Shown: positions 27,152 through 34,772 of the stretch, in pieces
How positions within the stretch are numbered: the stretch's first letter is position 1
Layout: each line of letters begins with the position of its first letter
From: Bacillus pseudomycoides
GTDB lineage: Bacteria > Bacillota > Bacilli > Bacillales > Bacillaceae_G
Length of the DNA: 64,000 nt
Assembly (NCBI RefSeq): GCF_022811845.1
Contig: NZ_CP064266.1
Location: 868,001 to 932,000, forward strand
Reading direction: 5' to 3'
Notes under the pieces: generated by a model
What the model saw: only the letters and a program-made list of their open reading frames with translations
Databases searched by the model: none
What the model was told of the DNA's origin: nothing
Translations under genes and position numbers: made by a program

Positions 27152-27923
27152 ATTACAAATTTGGCAACTTGCTGCAGCATATATTTTCATTATTATTTTA
27201 ATCGGCCTTGTAAAATTAAAAGGAATACCACGTGAAAAACAAATTACGATCGCTACATTCCGTATGACTATTCAACTTGTGCTTGTTGCATACGTACTTA
27301 CATACATATTTGAAAATAGTAATCCATTTTATACAATTGCTATTATTATTTCTATTACTACATTTGCTATTTTCAACATTTATAAACGAGTTAATATACC
27401 TATGTCAAAAGAGTTAAAACGTGTGGCCGCACTCTCAATGATTGCAGGATCAATCGGACCGCTTTTATTATTTATCTTTGTCATTATTGGACACGACCCT
27501 TGGTATGCTCCACAATATATCGTTCCAATCGCTGGAATGCTTATTGGTAATGCCATGACTGGTGTGTCGCTCGGTGCAAATACATTCTTAAACAATATGA
27601 AATCACAACGTGAGCAAATTGAAGGTGCACTGATGCTTGGCGCAACTCCGAAGCAAGCAGCCGCTCCGCTTGTAAGAGATGCTTTTGATTCAGCCCTTTT
27701 ACCAACCATTAATTCCATGGTAGGAATGGGAATCATTAGCCTCCCTGGTATGATGACAGGGCAAATTTTATCAGGGATTTCACCATTTACTGCCATCCAA
27801 TATCAAATTGCTATTATACTTGGCATTTCCGGAAGTACAGCTTTTTCTGTCATTATCTTTTTACAACTTGGGTATAAAACGTTTTTTAATAAGCGGTGTC
27901 AGTTAAAAAAGATGGGATCTTAA
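27135..27923 (+). CDS. fetB: ABC transporter permease, FetB/UPF0014 family
   Basis: This 262-residue membrane protein of the UPF0014 (FetB/YbbM) family has about seven hydrophobic helices, with the family stretch ITIATFRMTIQLVLVAYVL near residues 37-55 and GMLIGNAMTGVSLGAN followed by REQIEGALMLGAT (about 135-168). I choose the TTG at 27135, 17 bases inside the end of the ATPase gene, with GAAGGGAAG upstream; the frame is open further. Overlap with fetA implies coupled expression. It is probably a metal exporter, by analogy with FetAB. Confidence 0.88.
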   Translation: MKGVIELQIWQLAAAYIFIIILIGLVKLKGIPREKQITIATFRMTIQLVLVAYVLTYIFENSNPFYTIAIIISITTFAIFNIYKRVNIPMSKELKRVAALSMIAGSIGPLLLFIFVIIGHDPWYAPQYIVPIAGMLIGNAMTGVSLGANTFLNNMKSQREQIEGALMLGATPKQAAAPLVRDAFDSALLPTINSMVGMGIISLPGMMTGQILSGISPFTAIQYQIAIILGISGSTAFSVIIFLQLGYKTFFNKRCQLKKMGS

Positions 27924-27995
27924 AGGCGAATTGTGTCCCTTAAGAAGACATACTATACTCATTAAGACTATACATATAAATTAGAGGCGAATTTC

Positions 27996-28259
27996 GTGAA
28001 GAAACATAAGAACTGTCAAAGCTGTGGCATGCCGTTTTCAAAAGATGAAAAAGGTGGCGGCACAGAAAAAAATGGAGAAAAAAGTACAACGTATTGCAGT
28101 CATTGCTATGAAAATGGAGAATTCACGCTTCCGCATATTACAGTAGACGAGATGAAACAGCTTGTTGAAAATAAAATTGTTTCATTTGGTTTTCCCAGAT
28201 TTTTATCTAAATTTTTCACAAGAAGTATTCATAAATTAGAGCGTTGGAAAAATAGTTAA
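27996..28259 (+). CDS. Small zinc-ribbon protein
   Basis: This 87-residue protein has an N-terminal zinc ribbon of the putative zinc ribbon (Zn_ribbon_2) family, with the pairs CQSCGMPF (residues 7-14) and YCSHCYENGEF (about 33-43), followed by a helical tail containing ITVDEMKQLVE. It starts with GTG after AGAGGCG. Such proteins often accompany transcription or stress genes but have no assigned role. It is a single gene ended by a strong terminator. Confidence 0.85.
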   Translation: MKKHKNCQSCGMPFSKDEKGGGTEKNGEKSTTYCSHCYENGEFTLPHITVDEMKQLVENKIVSFGFPRFLSKFFTRSIHKLERWKNS

Positions 28260-28262
28260 TAT

Positions 28263-28295
28263 AAAAAAGTTCACATCTTATTGTGAACTCTTTTA
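28263..28295. terminator. Bidirectional terminator
   Basis: AAAAGTTCACA / TTGTGAACTCTTTT between converging genes. Confidence 0.85.
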
Positions 28296-28325
28296 TATTT
28301 GCATTCACCCTAAATTAATAGCGAT

Positions 28326-28661
28326 TTAAATTTTTTGCACATAACATACTACAACCTGTTTTTCTAAATCTAAAGATGCAATGTAATAGTCATCTAAAAA
28401 GTGCCCCACTATATATCCATGTTGACATACCCATTCAATTAACTCCTTATTAAGATATGGACCATATTGATAAAACTTTGCATATTTTATAACGTGCTCA
28501 ATTTCCTTCCTGTCTAGCTCTTTGGGAGAAAAAAGAAATATAAGCATGTTTTCATTTAAAATAGGAGATAACACATCGAATATATCTATATCAGGCTTAT
28601 ACTTATTAATAAAAACATTCTCATAAACAGAACTCTTTACCCTTCCCACTTCCTCTGACAT
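28326..28661 (-). CDS. Hypothetical protein coupled to the nucleotidyltransferase
   Basis: This 111-residue acidic-to-neutral protein contains no membrane helix and no family motif that I recognise. Its start lies 25 bases inside the end of the nucleotidyltransferase gene, so the two are probably translated together. The C-terminus is rich in hydrophobic and aromatic residues (GHFLDDYYIASLDLEKQVVV). It may be a partner or immunity-like protein, but there is no direct sign of function. Confidence 0.55.
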   Translation of the reverse strand: MSEEVGRVKSSVYENVFINKYKPDIDIFDVLSPILNENMLIFLFSPKELDRKEIEHVIKYAKFYQYGPYLNKELIEWVCQHGYIVGHFLDDYYIASLDLEKQVVVCYVQKI

Positions 28662-29437
28662 TCCTCTATCCCACTAAGCAAATACTTCTTCGTCATATTT
28701 GCCCGCTTCCAAATAGAAATTGTTCGTTTGGCTCCCTTATTATGGCGTATCCTCTCTACCTCTTGTAACAAAGGTTTCCATTTATCATTGGACGATTTCA
28801 GCATATATTGTAATCCCTCATCTTTTGAAACAATCGTTTTCTGTTCTAACGTATACAAAATACGTCCCATCGTCACAACAGCTGATTCTACCCATTCCTC
28901 AATTAAAAACAAGTATGGCCTTGATGCCTTTTCACTCCAGTATTGCTTCACATTGTATTTCATCGTTTCTACTACTTCACTCCATGGGACCTCAAATGGA
29001 AGTTCACTTGCTTCTTTTCCAGTGATGGTAATCCCTCCATGTTTTAAAGTCCACCATGTCACAGCATTCACATCCCAATGACCTATATTAATCTTCCCGT
29101 CAGCGCAATAGACATACTGCTGCATTTCCTCATTAAATTTTCCTAAATCAGCAAACGGAATATACATACCGTCCATTCTTTTTCCTAAAGTAGTTTTACT
29201 AAGTTTTTTATGTAACTCACTTATTTGTAATTTTTGGGCTTCACTGACTGCTTCTCTCGTTACTGTAACAAAATCAACGTCACTCGTTTCTAAATGAAAT
29301 GCCCCTAAGGCGATTGAACCGTATACATATACTCCAATTAACTTTTCATTTACGAAAATATCTTGTAATCCAGTTACATATTGCTCCATTAGACTCTTTA
29401 CTTCTCCTGGCAATCCCTTTTCCACTAACCTCTCCAT
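28637..29437 (-). CDS. Aminoglycoside-nucleotidyltransferase-like protein (ANT(9)/AadA type)
   Basis: This 266-residue protein has an N-terminal nucleotidyltransferase fold with the GSx10DxD motif (YGSIALGAFHLETSDVDFV, about residues 39-57) and a C-terminal helical domain of the AadA/DUF4111 kind. Family members adenylylate spectinomycin or streptomycin; chromosomal relatives in Bacillus may have other substrates. The ATG at 29437 is preferred because GAAGGGG lies six bases upstream. It overlaps the 111-residue gene downstream. Whether it confers resistance cannot be told from sequence. Confidence 0.75.
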   Translation of the reverse strand: MERLVEKGLPGEVKSLMEQYVTGLQDIFVNEKLIGVYVYGSIALGAFHLETSDVDFVTVTREAVSEAQKLQISELHKKLSKTTLGKRMDGMYIPFADLGKFNEEMQQYVYCADGKINIGHWDVNAVTWWTLKHGGITITGKEASELPFEVPWSEVVETMKYNVKQYWSEKASRPYLFLIEEWVESAVVTMGRILYTLEQKTIVSKDEGLQYMLKSSNDKWKPLLQEVERIRHNKGAKRTISIWKRANMTKKYLLSGIEECQRKWEG

Positions 29438-29480
29438 ATGCATCCCCTTCAATAACTATTTTTTCCATATAGCTATGTAA

Positions 29481-29513
29481 GAAAAGCCTTTGCGATAGCA
29501 AAGGCTTTTTTAT
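29481..29513. terminator. Terminator of yuzD
   Basis: AAAAGCCTTTGC / GCAAAGGCTTTT with T runs on both strands, at the yuzD stop codon. Confidence 0.85.
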
Positions 29514-29821
29514 TATAAATATTTCTCGATTTCTTCGTACACGTCCTTCAAACGAGGATTTCCTTCTCCAACGATTTCTCCGTTTACAAGAACAACTGGA
29601 TAAAATAAATCTTCCTCAATTACGCGCTCTACGAATTCTTGCTTTTCTGCATCTTCTTGCTCTTCTTGAATATCAACGTATTCAAACTTAAATTTATCAT
29701 CTTGTCCTTCATATTTACGACCAATTGCCGCTTGTAGCCATTCAAATGTTTCAGTCGAAGATGGCATTCCAACACAGCTCGCACAAATTACTTTTGCCCC
29801 ATATACTTGAACATTAACCAT
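29513..29821 (-). CDS. yuzD: YuzD-family thioredoxin-like protein
   Basis: This 102-residue protein of the YuzD (DUF1462) family has a glutaredoxin/thioredoxin-like look: the N-terminal strand VNVQVYGAKVICASCVGMPS includes a CASC motif (Cys-X2-Cys, about residues 13-16), and YPVVLVNGEIVGEGNPRL (about 74-91) resembles the cis-Pro region of that fold. It is divergent from yutI as in B. subtilis (yuzD-yutI). A redox or Fe-S assembly helper role is inferred. GGGGGAAAAGGA precedes the ATG. Confidence 0.85.
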   Translation of the reverse strand: MVNVQVYGAKVICASCVGMPSSTETFEWLQAAIGRKYEGQDDKFKFEYVDIQEEQEDAEKQEFVERVIEEDLFYPVVLVNGEIVGEGNPRLKDVYEEIEKYL

Positions 29822-30028
29822 TCCTTTTCCCCCATTTCTCCGTTTTCACAGTATGCTGAGATAACCTGCCTTATAAGCACATCACTTTACAAGTTTCTTT
29901 CGTATCCCCTATACTGAAAAACACGTTGTAAACATGATACAAAATTTCGACAATAAAACAAGAACAGAAAAAATAGATTTTCCCCTGTATCTTGATTATA
30001 ATAAAATGGATGAAAGGAGTCGATAAAA

Positions 30029-30265
30029 ATGGAAAACCCAAATATGCAAGAACAAGTACTAGAAGTATTAGATAAATTACGTCCGTTCTTACTTCGTGAT
30101 GGCGGTGACGTTGAGTTAGTAGATATTGAAGAAGGTATTGTAAAACTACGCCTTATGGGTGCATGCGGTAGCTGCCCAAGTTCTACAATCACTTTAAAAG
30201 CTGGTATCGAACGCGCACTACTTGAAGAAGTACCAGGCGTTATCGAAGTAGAGCAAGTATTTTAA
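30029..30265 (+). CDS. yutI: NifU-like Fe-S scaffold protein YutI
   Basis: This 78-residue protein matches the C-terminal NifU domain, which binds and donates Fe-S clusters through a CxxC motif. The motif is present in [18 protein letters not shown] (about residues 49-66), preceded by [15 protein letters not shown]. Length fits the standalone Nfu/YutI proteins of Firmicutes. GAAAGGAGTCGATAAAA precedes the ATG. Divergent yuzD is next door. It probably cooperates with the HesB/IscA-type YutM in delivering clusters to enzymes such as LipA. Confidence 0.95.
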   Translation: MENPNMQEQVLEVLDKLRPFLLRDGGDVELVDIEEGIVKLRLMGACGSCPSSTITLKAGIERALLEEVPGVIEVEQVF

Positions 30266-30268
30266 TCT

Positions 30269-30420
30269 AAAAGTGAAAGCGGCTTGCTCAGAACAGGAGG
30301 GCGTTGCGGCTCTTGACGAAGAGGCGCTCTTTGCCTCACAGGAAGGAGCGAAATGACCGACTGTTCTAGGCGCTGGAGCTGGATAATTTAAAAGCGGAAG
30401 CGGCTCGTTTAGAATCGCTG
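30269..30420 (+). repeat. Dispersed GC-richer repeat, family 2, copy 2
   Basis: Closely matches 2272-2420 over about 125 bp: AAGCGGCTTGCTCAGAACAG, CTCTTGACGAAGAGGCGCTC, TTTGCCTCACAGGAAGGAG and CGACTGTTCTAG.CGCTGGAG. It begins only a few bases past the yutI stop codon and ends in a partial second unit (AAAAGCGGAAGCGGCTCGTT). Confidence 0.85.
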
Positions 30421-30433
30421 AAACTAAATATCC

Positions 30434-30467
30434 ATAAAAAAGAGACCACCATTGGTCTCTTTTTTAT
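30434..30467. terminator. Bidirectional terminator between yutI/repeat and yutH
   Basis: AAAAAAGAGACCA / TGGTCTCTTTTTT. Confidence 0.9.
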
Positions 30468-30476
30468 AAATTCCTA

Positions 30477-31481
30477 TTAGGATAACCAGTCTAATTTTCG
30501 AATCCCAAGCTTATCAACAGGCAAACGAAGGAATTCATAAAAATGCTTCATAAATTGCTCTGAACGGGTCACATCGTGTAAAATATCTTCTAAGTGATCT
30601 CGGTACATACTTTTTTGTTCTTCATTTGCCGTCAGATAGTACTGTTCTACCGTTTCAAAATAGCGAAGCGGAAAGAGAAGACGTGCAAATAAGAGACGCC
30701 ACCCAAAAGAAGAAAGTGGGTAATTTTTCTCATAATCCGTTACAAACTGAAAAATTGTTTCTTCCCAACCTTTCTTCTTTTCCATCGATATATAGCGAAT
30801 CCATTCTGCCAAATCTCTACTTGGATGATCATATACCCAATCGATGGGGATTTTTAATTTATTCGTTTGCTGCCATAATAAAGGGGTAAAGCGTTCTTGA
30901 CAGATTGTTGCTGCATCAGCAAGCTGAGGTGTATCATCTATTTCTGTATCAACAACATATTGAATTGCATTTTCAGCAATGCCTAAATAATACGGGAAAG
31001 ACTCAATAAATAGTTGATCGAATACATCTGATGGCTGATTCATAAGTTGTGATTGCCAAAATCGCTCTAATTGATCAAGCCTTTTTTCCCATAATGACTT
31101 CCATTCACCGATGCGACTTAGTTGTTCTATTTCTTCAGGAAAAAAGGCGCCTCGTTTATGGAATAAGGAAAGCTCACTACCTAACGAAGTAGCATGTCGA
31201 TCAAGTAAACGCATACCTTTTAATAAGCAGTAATTTTTTTCTTCTATCTCACTTACATAATAACCATGCACCGTCGGAACAAACGTCGCAACAGTAATAT
31301 CCCCTTGTTGGTTCATATAATCGCTTAATTTTTTCATTTCAACAAGTACCTCTTCCTCCATATCCCCAATTGGAAGAAGTACATAAATTTTATTGCGAAT
31401 CCAAAAGCTTTTATAGGGGCCAAGAGGAATTAATTCTTTGACATGCATTTGATAATGCTCATAAATATGTTGAATCATCAT
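30477..31481 (-). CDS. yutH: Spore coat protein YutH
   Basis: This 334-residue protein matches the YutH spore coat family, which is related to the CotS/YsxE group of kinase-fold coat proteins and probably lacks kinase activity. Visible features are VDTEIDDTPQLADAATICQE (about residues 172-191), ERFTPLLW, and PIDWVYDHPSRDLAEWIRY (about 211-229), which correspond to the degenerate kinase catalytic segment. It lies between yutI and divergent yutG as in B. subtilis. The ATG at 31481 follows AGGTGGCGACT. Location in the spore coat is inferred from the family. Confidence 0.88.
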   Translation of the reverse strand: MMIQHIYEHYQMHVKELIPLGPYKSFWIRNKIYVLLPIGDMEEEVLVEMKKLSDYMNQQGDITVATFVPTVHGYYVSEIEEKNYCLLKGMRLLDRHATSLGSELSLFHKRGAFFPEEIEQLSRIGEWKSLWEKRLDQLERFWQSQLMNQPSDVFDQLFIESFPYYLGIAENAIQYVVDTEIDDTPQLADAATICQERFTPLLWQQTNKLKIPIDWVYDHPSRDLAEWIRYISMEKKKGWEETIFQFVTDYEKNYPLSSFGWRLLFARLLFPLRYFETVEQYYLTANEEQKSMYRDHLEDILHDVTRSEQFMKHFYEFLRLPVDKLGIRKLDWLS

Positions 31482-31597
31482 AGTCGCCACCTATGGTTTT
31501 TCTTTATATATATGAGCTTGTGCTCGCCTTTCATTCCTATGCACATGATAAAGCATCAAAACGTATACAAATAATAAAAAGAAAAAAAGGTGATAAC

Positions 31598-32089
31598 ATG
31601 AAAGAATCCAATCAACTACAAGAAAGAGCATTACAACTACTACAAGAACGCGGTGTAACGATTGATGATATTGCGGAACTTGTTCATTTTCTTCAAAAAA
31701 AATATCATCCTGACTTAGCTATGTCAGAATGTCGTTACAACGTAGAACGTGTATTATCCAAACGCGAAGTACAAAATGCACTCATTACAGGAATCGAATT
31801 AGACGTCCTTGCTGAAAAAGGAATGTTAAGTGAACCATTACAAGATATCGTAAAACGTGACGAAGGCTTATATGGGGTCGATGAAATAATTGCACTTTCA
31901 ATTGTAAACGTGTATGGCTCTATCGGTTTCACAAACTTTGGATATATTGATAAATTAAAACCAGGTATTTTAGAATACTTAAATGATAAATCATCTGGAA
32001 AAGTTCATACATTCCTTGATGATATTGTAGGAGCAATTGCTGCCGCTGCATCTAGTCGTTTAGCTCATCGTGCGGAGCATGCGGAATAA
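31598..32089 (+). CDS. yutG: Phosphatidylglycerophosphatase A-like protein YutG
   Basis: This 163-residue protein belongs to the PgpA/YutG family, which dephosphorylates phosphatidylglycerol phosphate or a related lipid phosphate. Family-like residues include the N-terminal IAELVHFLQKKYHP (about 26-39) and DEGLYGVDEIIALSIVNVYG (about 87-106). The YutG branch lacks strong membrane helices. The ATG at 31598 follows AAAAAGGTGATAAC; the longer open frame to 31493 has no binding site. It is divergent from yutH. A perfect 17-bp terminator stem follows, after which the conserved order is broken by the accessory island. Confidence 0.85.
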   Translation: MKESNQLQERALQLLQERGVTIDDIAELVHFLQKKYHPDLAMSECRYNVERVLSKREVQNALITGIELDVLAEKGMLSEPLQDIVKRDEGLYGVDEIIALSIVNVYGSIGFTNFGYIDKLKPGILEYLNDKSSGKVHTFLDDIVGAIAAAASSRLAHRAEHAE

Positions 32090-32145
32090 AGTAAAACAAT
32101 CGTCAGCATAATTTTACGTAATACTTCCATTTAAATATGTTATTG

Positions 32146-32196
32146 AAATCATAACGGACCATGTGAAAAATCATGGTCCGTTATGATTTTTTGTCT
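32146..32196. terminator. Terminator of yutG
   Basis: AATCATAACGGACCATG / CATGGTCCGTTATGATT is a perfect 17-bp stem followed by TTTTTT on the + strand. Confidence 0.95.
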
Positions 32197-32244
32197 TTTC
32201 AAGATTTTTTCATAAGCCTATCATTTTTTTATTTACACGAATAA

Positions 32245-32273
32245 ACAGGAATAAACTAAAAAGTAGCGAATGG
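32245..32273 (+). promoter_or_regulatory. Candidate sigma-H promoter of the spoVS paralogue
   Basis: ACAGGAATA (32245-32253) matches the sigma-H -35 consensus RNAGGAWWW at every position; 11 nt later AGCGAATGG (32265-32273) matches RNNGAAT of the -10 box. It lies about 110 bp upstream of the SpoVS-like start, and B. subtilis spoVS is a sigma-H gene. Confidence 0.55.
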
Positions 32274-32384
32274 ATAAACTTAATGGTTCTGTTTGATTGG
32301 GATCTGAATATGAGTTAAAGATATGCGAATTACATTCCTTTCAGTAATTAAAAAAATGATTCAATAACAGGAGGAGCAACTTAT

Positions 32385-32660
32385 ATGGATAATATTTTAA
32401 AAGTATCATCAAAGTCCAATCCCAATTCAGTTGCAGGTGCCATTGCTGGTGTATTAAGAGAAAAGGGTAGTACAGAAATTCAAGTAGTTGGAGCTGGTGC
32501 TTTAAATCAGGCAGTTAAAGCCGTCGCTATTGCAAGAGGATTCGTAGCTCCTAGTGGCATTGACCTTGTTCTCATTCCAGCATTTACAGATATCACAATC
32601 AATAACGAGAAAAGTACAGCAATCAAATTAATTGTCGGCCCTAGAAAATTTAGATCGTAA
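32385..32660 (+). CDS. SpoVS paralogue
   Basis: This 91-residue protein belongs to the SpoVS/Alba-like family. It keeps the core almost unchanged (VAGAIAGVLREKGSTEIQVV at about residues 16-35, VGAGALNQAVKAVAIARGFV, LIPAFTDI). SpoVS is needed for septation timing and spore coat assembly and is predicted to bind nucleic acid. The N-terminus and C-terminus differ from the standard 86-residue SpoVS, so this is probably a second copy. CAGGAGGAGCAACTTAT precedes the ATG. A sigma-H-like promoter lies upstream. It is the first gene of the accessory island. Confidence 0.88.
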   Translation: MDNILKVSSKSNPNSVAGAIAGVLREKGSTEIQVVGAGALNQAVKAVAIARGFVAPSGIDLVLIPAFTDITINNEKSTAIKLIVGPRKFRS

Positions 32661-32771
32661 AAAAATGATAGCTTATCATTCAAACTATCCCTACAAAAAT
32701 TAATAAAGAACATCCTCACTCAATTACATTCTTTTAATAAATTCACAAATACCCATTGTTAAATAATCTAT

Positions 32772-32802
32772 GAAAAGACTGATAACAATCAGTCTTTTTC
32801 CT
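32772..32802. terminator. Terminator between the spoVS-like gene and the GNAT gene
   Basis: GAAAAGACTGAT / ATCAGTCTTTTTC, with T runs on both strands. Confidence 0.8.
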
Positions 32803-32816
32803 ATTGTATCAATTCT

Positions 32817-33302
32817 TCAGTTTCTCTTCTTCCTACACGAATATGTCATCAAAATAAACTCTCTTCCTCTATTATCAAAAGTTTTTTCTGCTATAAAACC
32901 TACCTGCTGATATAACCTTATTGCACGTTTATTAAAACCTGCAACACTTAAACGAAACTTATCCGGTTGGATTTGCTCTTCCGCCAAATTCATTCCTGCT
33001 TGCAAAAAGGCTTTCCCCATCCCTTTCCCTGTTAGCTCTGGCTTTATACCAAGTCCAATATCTAACGTGTCTTCTCCTATGTATAACTTCGCATCCCTTC
33101 CCCCTGGAACTTGTGCGTTTTCTCCAAAGCAAAAGTAGCCAATTAATTCTTCATGTGCATTACTGCAACCATAATATGTACCATCTAATAACTCTTCTAT
33201 TGTCTCTTCACTGCCTGAAAAACTGTATAACGAATATGGTTCCTCGTACTTCCATGTATTAATTTCTTTCGCTTCTAATTCTGTTAGCTTGTGTATATTC
33301 AT
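32817..33302 (-). CDS. GNAT N-acetyltransferase
   Basis: This 161-residue protein has the GNAT fold, which transfers an acetyl group from acetyl-CoA. The acetyl-CoA binding loop is at LGIKPELTGKGMGKAFLQAG (about residues 88-107; the Q/RxxGxG/A motif is TGKGMG), and VAGFNKRAIRLYQQVGF (about 125-141) is motif B. It resembles RimI/YobR-like enzymes; the acceptor is unknown. GAAAGGAAGAAGAAAA precedes the ATG. It is a single gene, transcribed away from the Ter-linked operon. Confidence 0.88.
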   Translation of the reverse strand: MNIHKLTELEAKEINTWKYEEPYSLYSFSGSEETIEELLDGTYYGCSNAHEELIGYFCFGENAQVPGGRDAKLYIGEDTLDIGLGIKPELTGKGMGKAFLQAGMNLAEEQIQPDKFRLSVAGFNKRAIRLYQQVGFIAEKTFDNRGREFILMTYSCRKKRN

Positions 33303-33377
33303 TTTTCTTCTTCCTTTCTAAAAACTCCTTTACTAACAAAATTCTACATGAATCCTAAAATTCACCTTCTGTTTTTG

Positions 33378-33418
33378 AAAAGTTTGTAAATTTTTAAATA
33401 CAAAATTGGAAAACTTTT
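33378..33418. promoter_or_regulatory. Inverted repeat upstream of the Ter-linked operon
   Basis: AAAAGTTT (33378-33385) and AAACTTTT (33411-33418) form a perfect 8-bp inverted repeat with a 25-nt spacer, 50-90 bp before the 27-codon ORF. It may be an operator, but the region is very AT-rich and chance is possible. A TATTCT near 33446 could be the -10 box. Confidence 0.3.
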
Positions 33419-33467
33419 GTTAGCGTGTTACGATTGAAGTAATTATTCTAAATGAGGTGAAATCGAA

Positions 33468-33551
33468 ATGCCCCTACAGTTATGTAAAGGACACCTAGAC
33501 ATGGATCGACATTACAAATGGAACATGAATTGGGTCGTAGGCTCTAAATAA
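33468..33551 (+). CDS. 27-residue small protein at the head of the Ter-linked operon
   Basis: An ATG preceded by TGAGGTGAAATCGAA opens a 27-codon frame (MPLQLCKGHLDMDRHYKWNM, then NWVVGSK) ending at TAA, 12 bp before the GTG of the C-C lyase gene. The ribosome binding site is as good as those of the genes downstream. It contains one Cys, two His and two Trp. It could be a leader peptide controlling the operon, a short substrate or partner, or a stand-alone microprotein. I recognise no family. Confidence 0.55.
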   Translation: MPLQLCKGHLDMDRHYKWNMNWVVGSK

Positions 33552-33563
33552 GGCGGTGACAAC

Positions 33564-34772
33564 GTGAAGTATTTTTCCTATCTGTCTCATGAAGAAAAAC
33601 AAAACCTTTTCTACCAAGAACCCATTACATTTTCAAAGGATACTGCAAAAGACCAATTAGCTTACGCATTAGGCGCTACTCTATACACACCTGGAACAAA
33701 AAAAACAATTGCAGATGATATCATTACAAAGAAGCACGAAGGTGCTACATCAATTGTACTTTGTTTAGAAGATTCCATTAGCGATGAAGAGATACAGCTT
33801 GCCGAGCAAAATGTTGTCATACAAATGCAACTACTGGCTCATATAATGGATGCAGGCAAACTTCATCCATCAGACATACCGTTACTTTTTATTCGAGTTC
33901 GTGAACCAAAGCAAATGACTTCCTTAGTTCATGAACTAGGGAGCGCCGTCCATTGTATAAGCGGTTTTGTCTTTCCAAAGTTCACACCAGCTAACGGAAG
34001 ATCTTATATTGATGAACTAAGACATATAAACGAACAATATGCTCTTTTACTTTATGGGATGCCCATTTTAGAGTCTCCTGAAATCATTTATAAAGAAAGC
34101 CGTATTGAAGCATTGCTATCAATTAAAGCAATTTTAAATTCTTACCGCGATTTCATTTTAAACGTTCGAATTGGTGCTACCGATTTTTCTGGCATATTCG
34201 GCATTCGCCGCAATAAAGATACGACTATTTATGATATTTCTATCATTCGCGATTGTATCTCTGATATTATTAATATTTTTTCTAGAAAAGCAGATGAATA
34301 TATTATCTCTGGACCTGTGTGGGAGTACTTTGGAAACAAACAGCGCGTTTTAAAACCTCAACTTCGTCAAACGCCATTTCGTGAATCGCTTGGGAACGCC
34401 GGCCTAACTATGCGCGAGGGAATGCTTCATCGTTATGAAGATGGCCTTATTCATGAAGTATTGCTCGATCAAGCAAATGGATTGATTGGAAAAACAGTTA
34501 TTCATCCTTCCCACATTAAGCTCATACAAGCGATGCACACTGTCACGTTAGAAGATTATTTAGATGCAAAATCTATTTTCGAAAATGCTCATACGTATAA
34601 CGGCGTAATGAAAAGTAGCTTTTCTAACAAAATGAATGAAGTGAAGCCCCATTATAATTGGGCGCGTAAAACATTGCTAAAATCTAATATTTACGGGGTG
34701 CTACATGAACAACAAACTTTCATCGATCTCCTTACCGAAAAGACAACAGAGTACGTACCACATTTTAAATAA
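33564..34772 (+). CDS. TIM-barrel C-C bond lyase of Ter-linked module (HpcH/CitE-like)
   Basis: This 402-residue protein resembles the HpcH/HpaI aldolase-citrate lyase beta superfamily, specifically the C-C bond lyase type associated with Ter systems. TIM-barrel landmarks seen are LCLEDSISDEE (about residues 66-76, the acidic metal-binding strand), LFIRVREP (about 107-114), PILESPEII (about 165-173), RIGATDFSGIFGIRRN (about 203-218) and IGKTVIHPSHIKLI near 308-321. It starts with GTG after AAGGCGGTGACAAC. It presumably cleaves or forms a C-C bond in a sugar- or acid-derived precursor. It is the first enzyme of a five-gene operon and overlaps the next gene by 68 bases. Confidence 0.85.
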   Translation: MKYFSYLSHEEKQNLFYQEPITFSKDTAKDQLAYALGATLYTPGTKKTIADDIITKKHEGATSIVLCLEDSISDEEIQLAEQNVVIQMQLLAHIMDAGKLHPSDIPLLFIRVREPKQMTSLVHELGSAVHCISGFVFPKFTPANGRSYIDELRHINEQYALLLYGMPILESPEIIYKESRIEALLSIKAILNSYRDFILNVRIGATDFSGIFGIRRNKDTTIYDISIIRDCISDIINIFSRKADEYIISGPVWEYFGNKQRVLKPQLRQTPFRESLGNAGLTMREGMLHRYEDGLIHEVLLDQANGLIGKTVIHPSHIKLIQAMHTVTLEDYLDAKSIFENAHTYNGVMKSSFSNKMNEVKPHYNWARKTLLKSNIYGVLHEQQTFIDLLTEKTTEYVPHFK

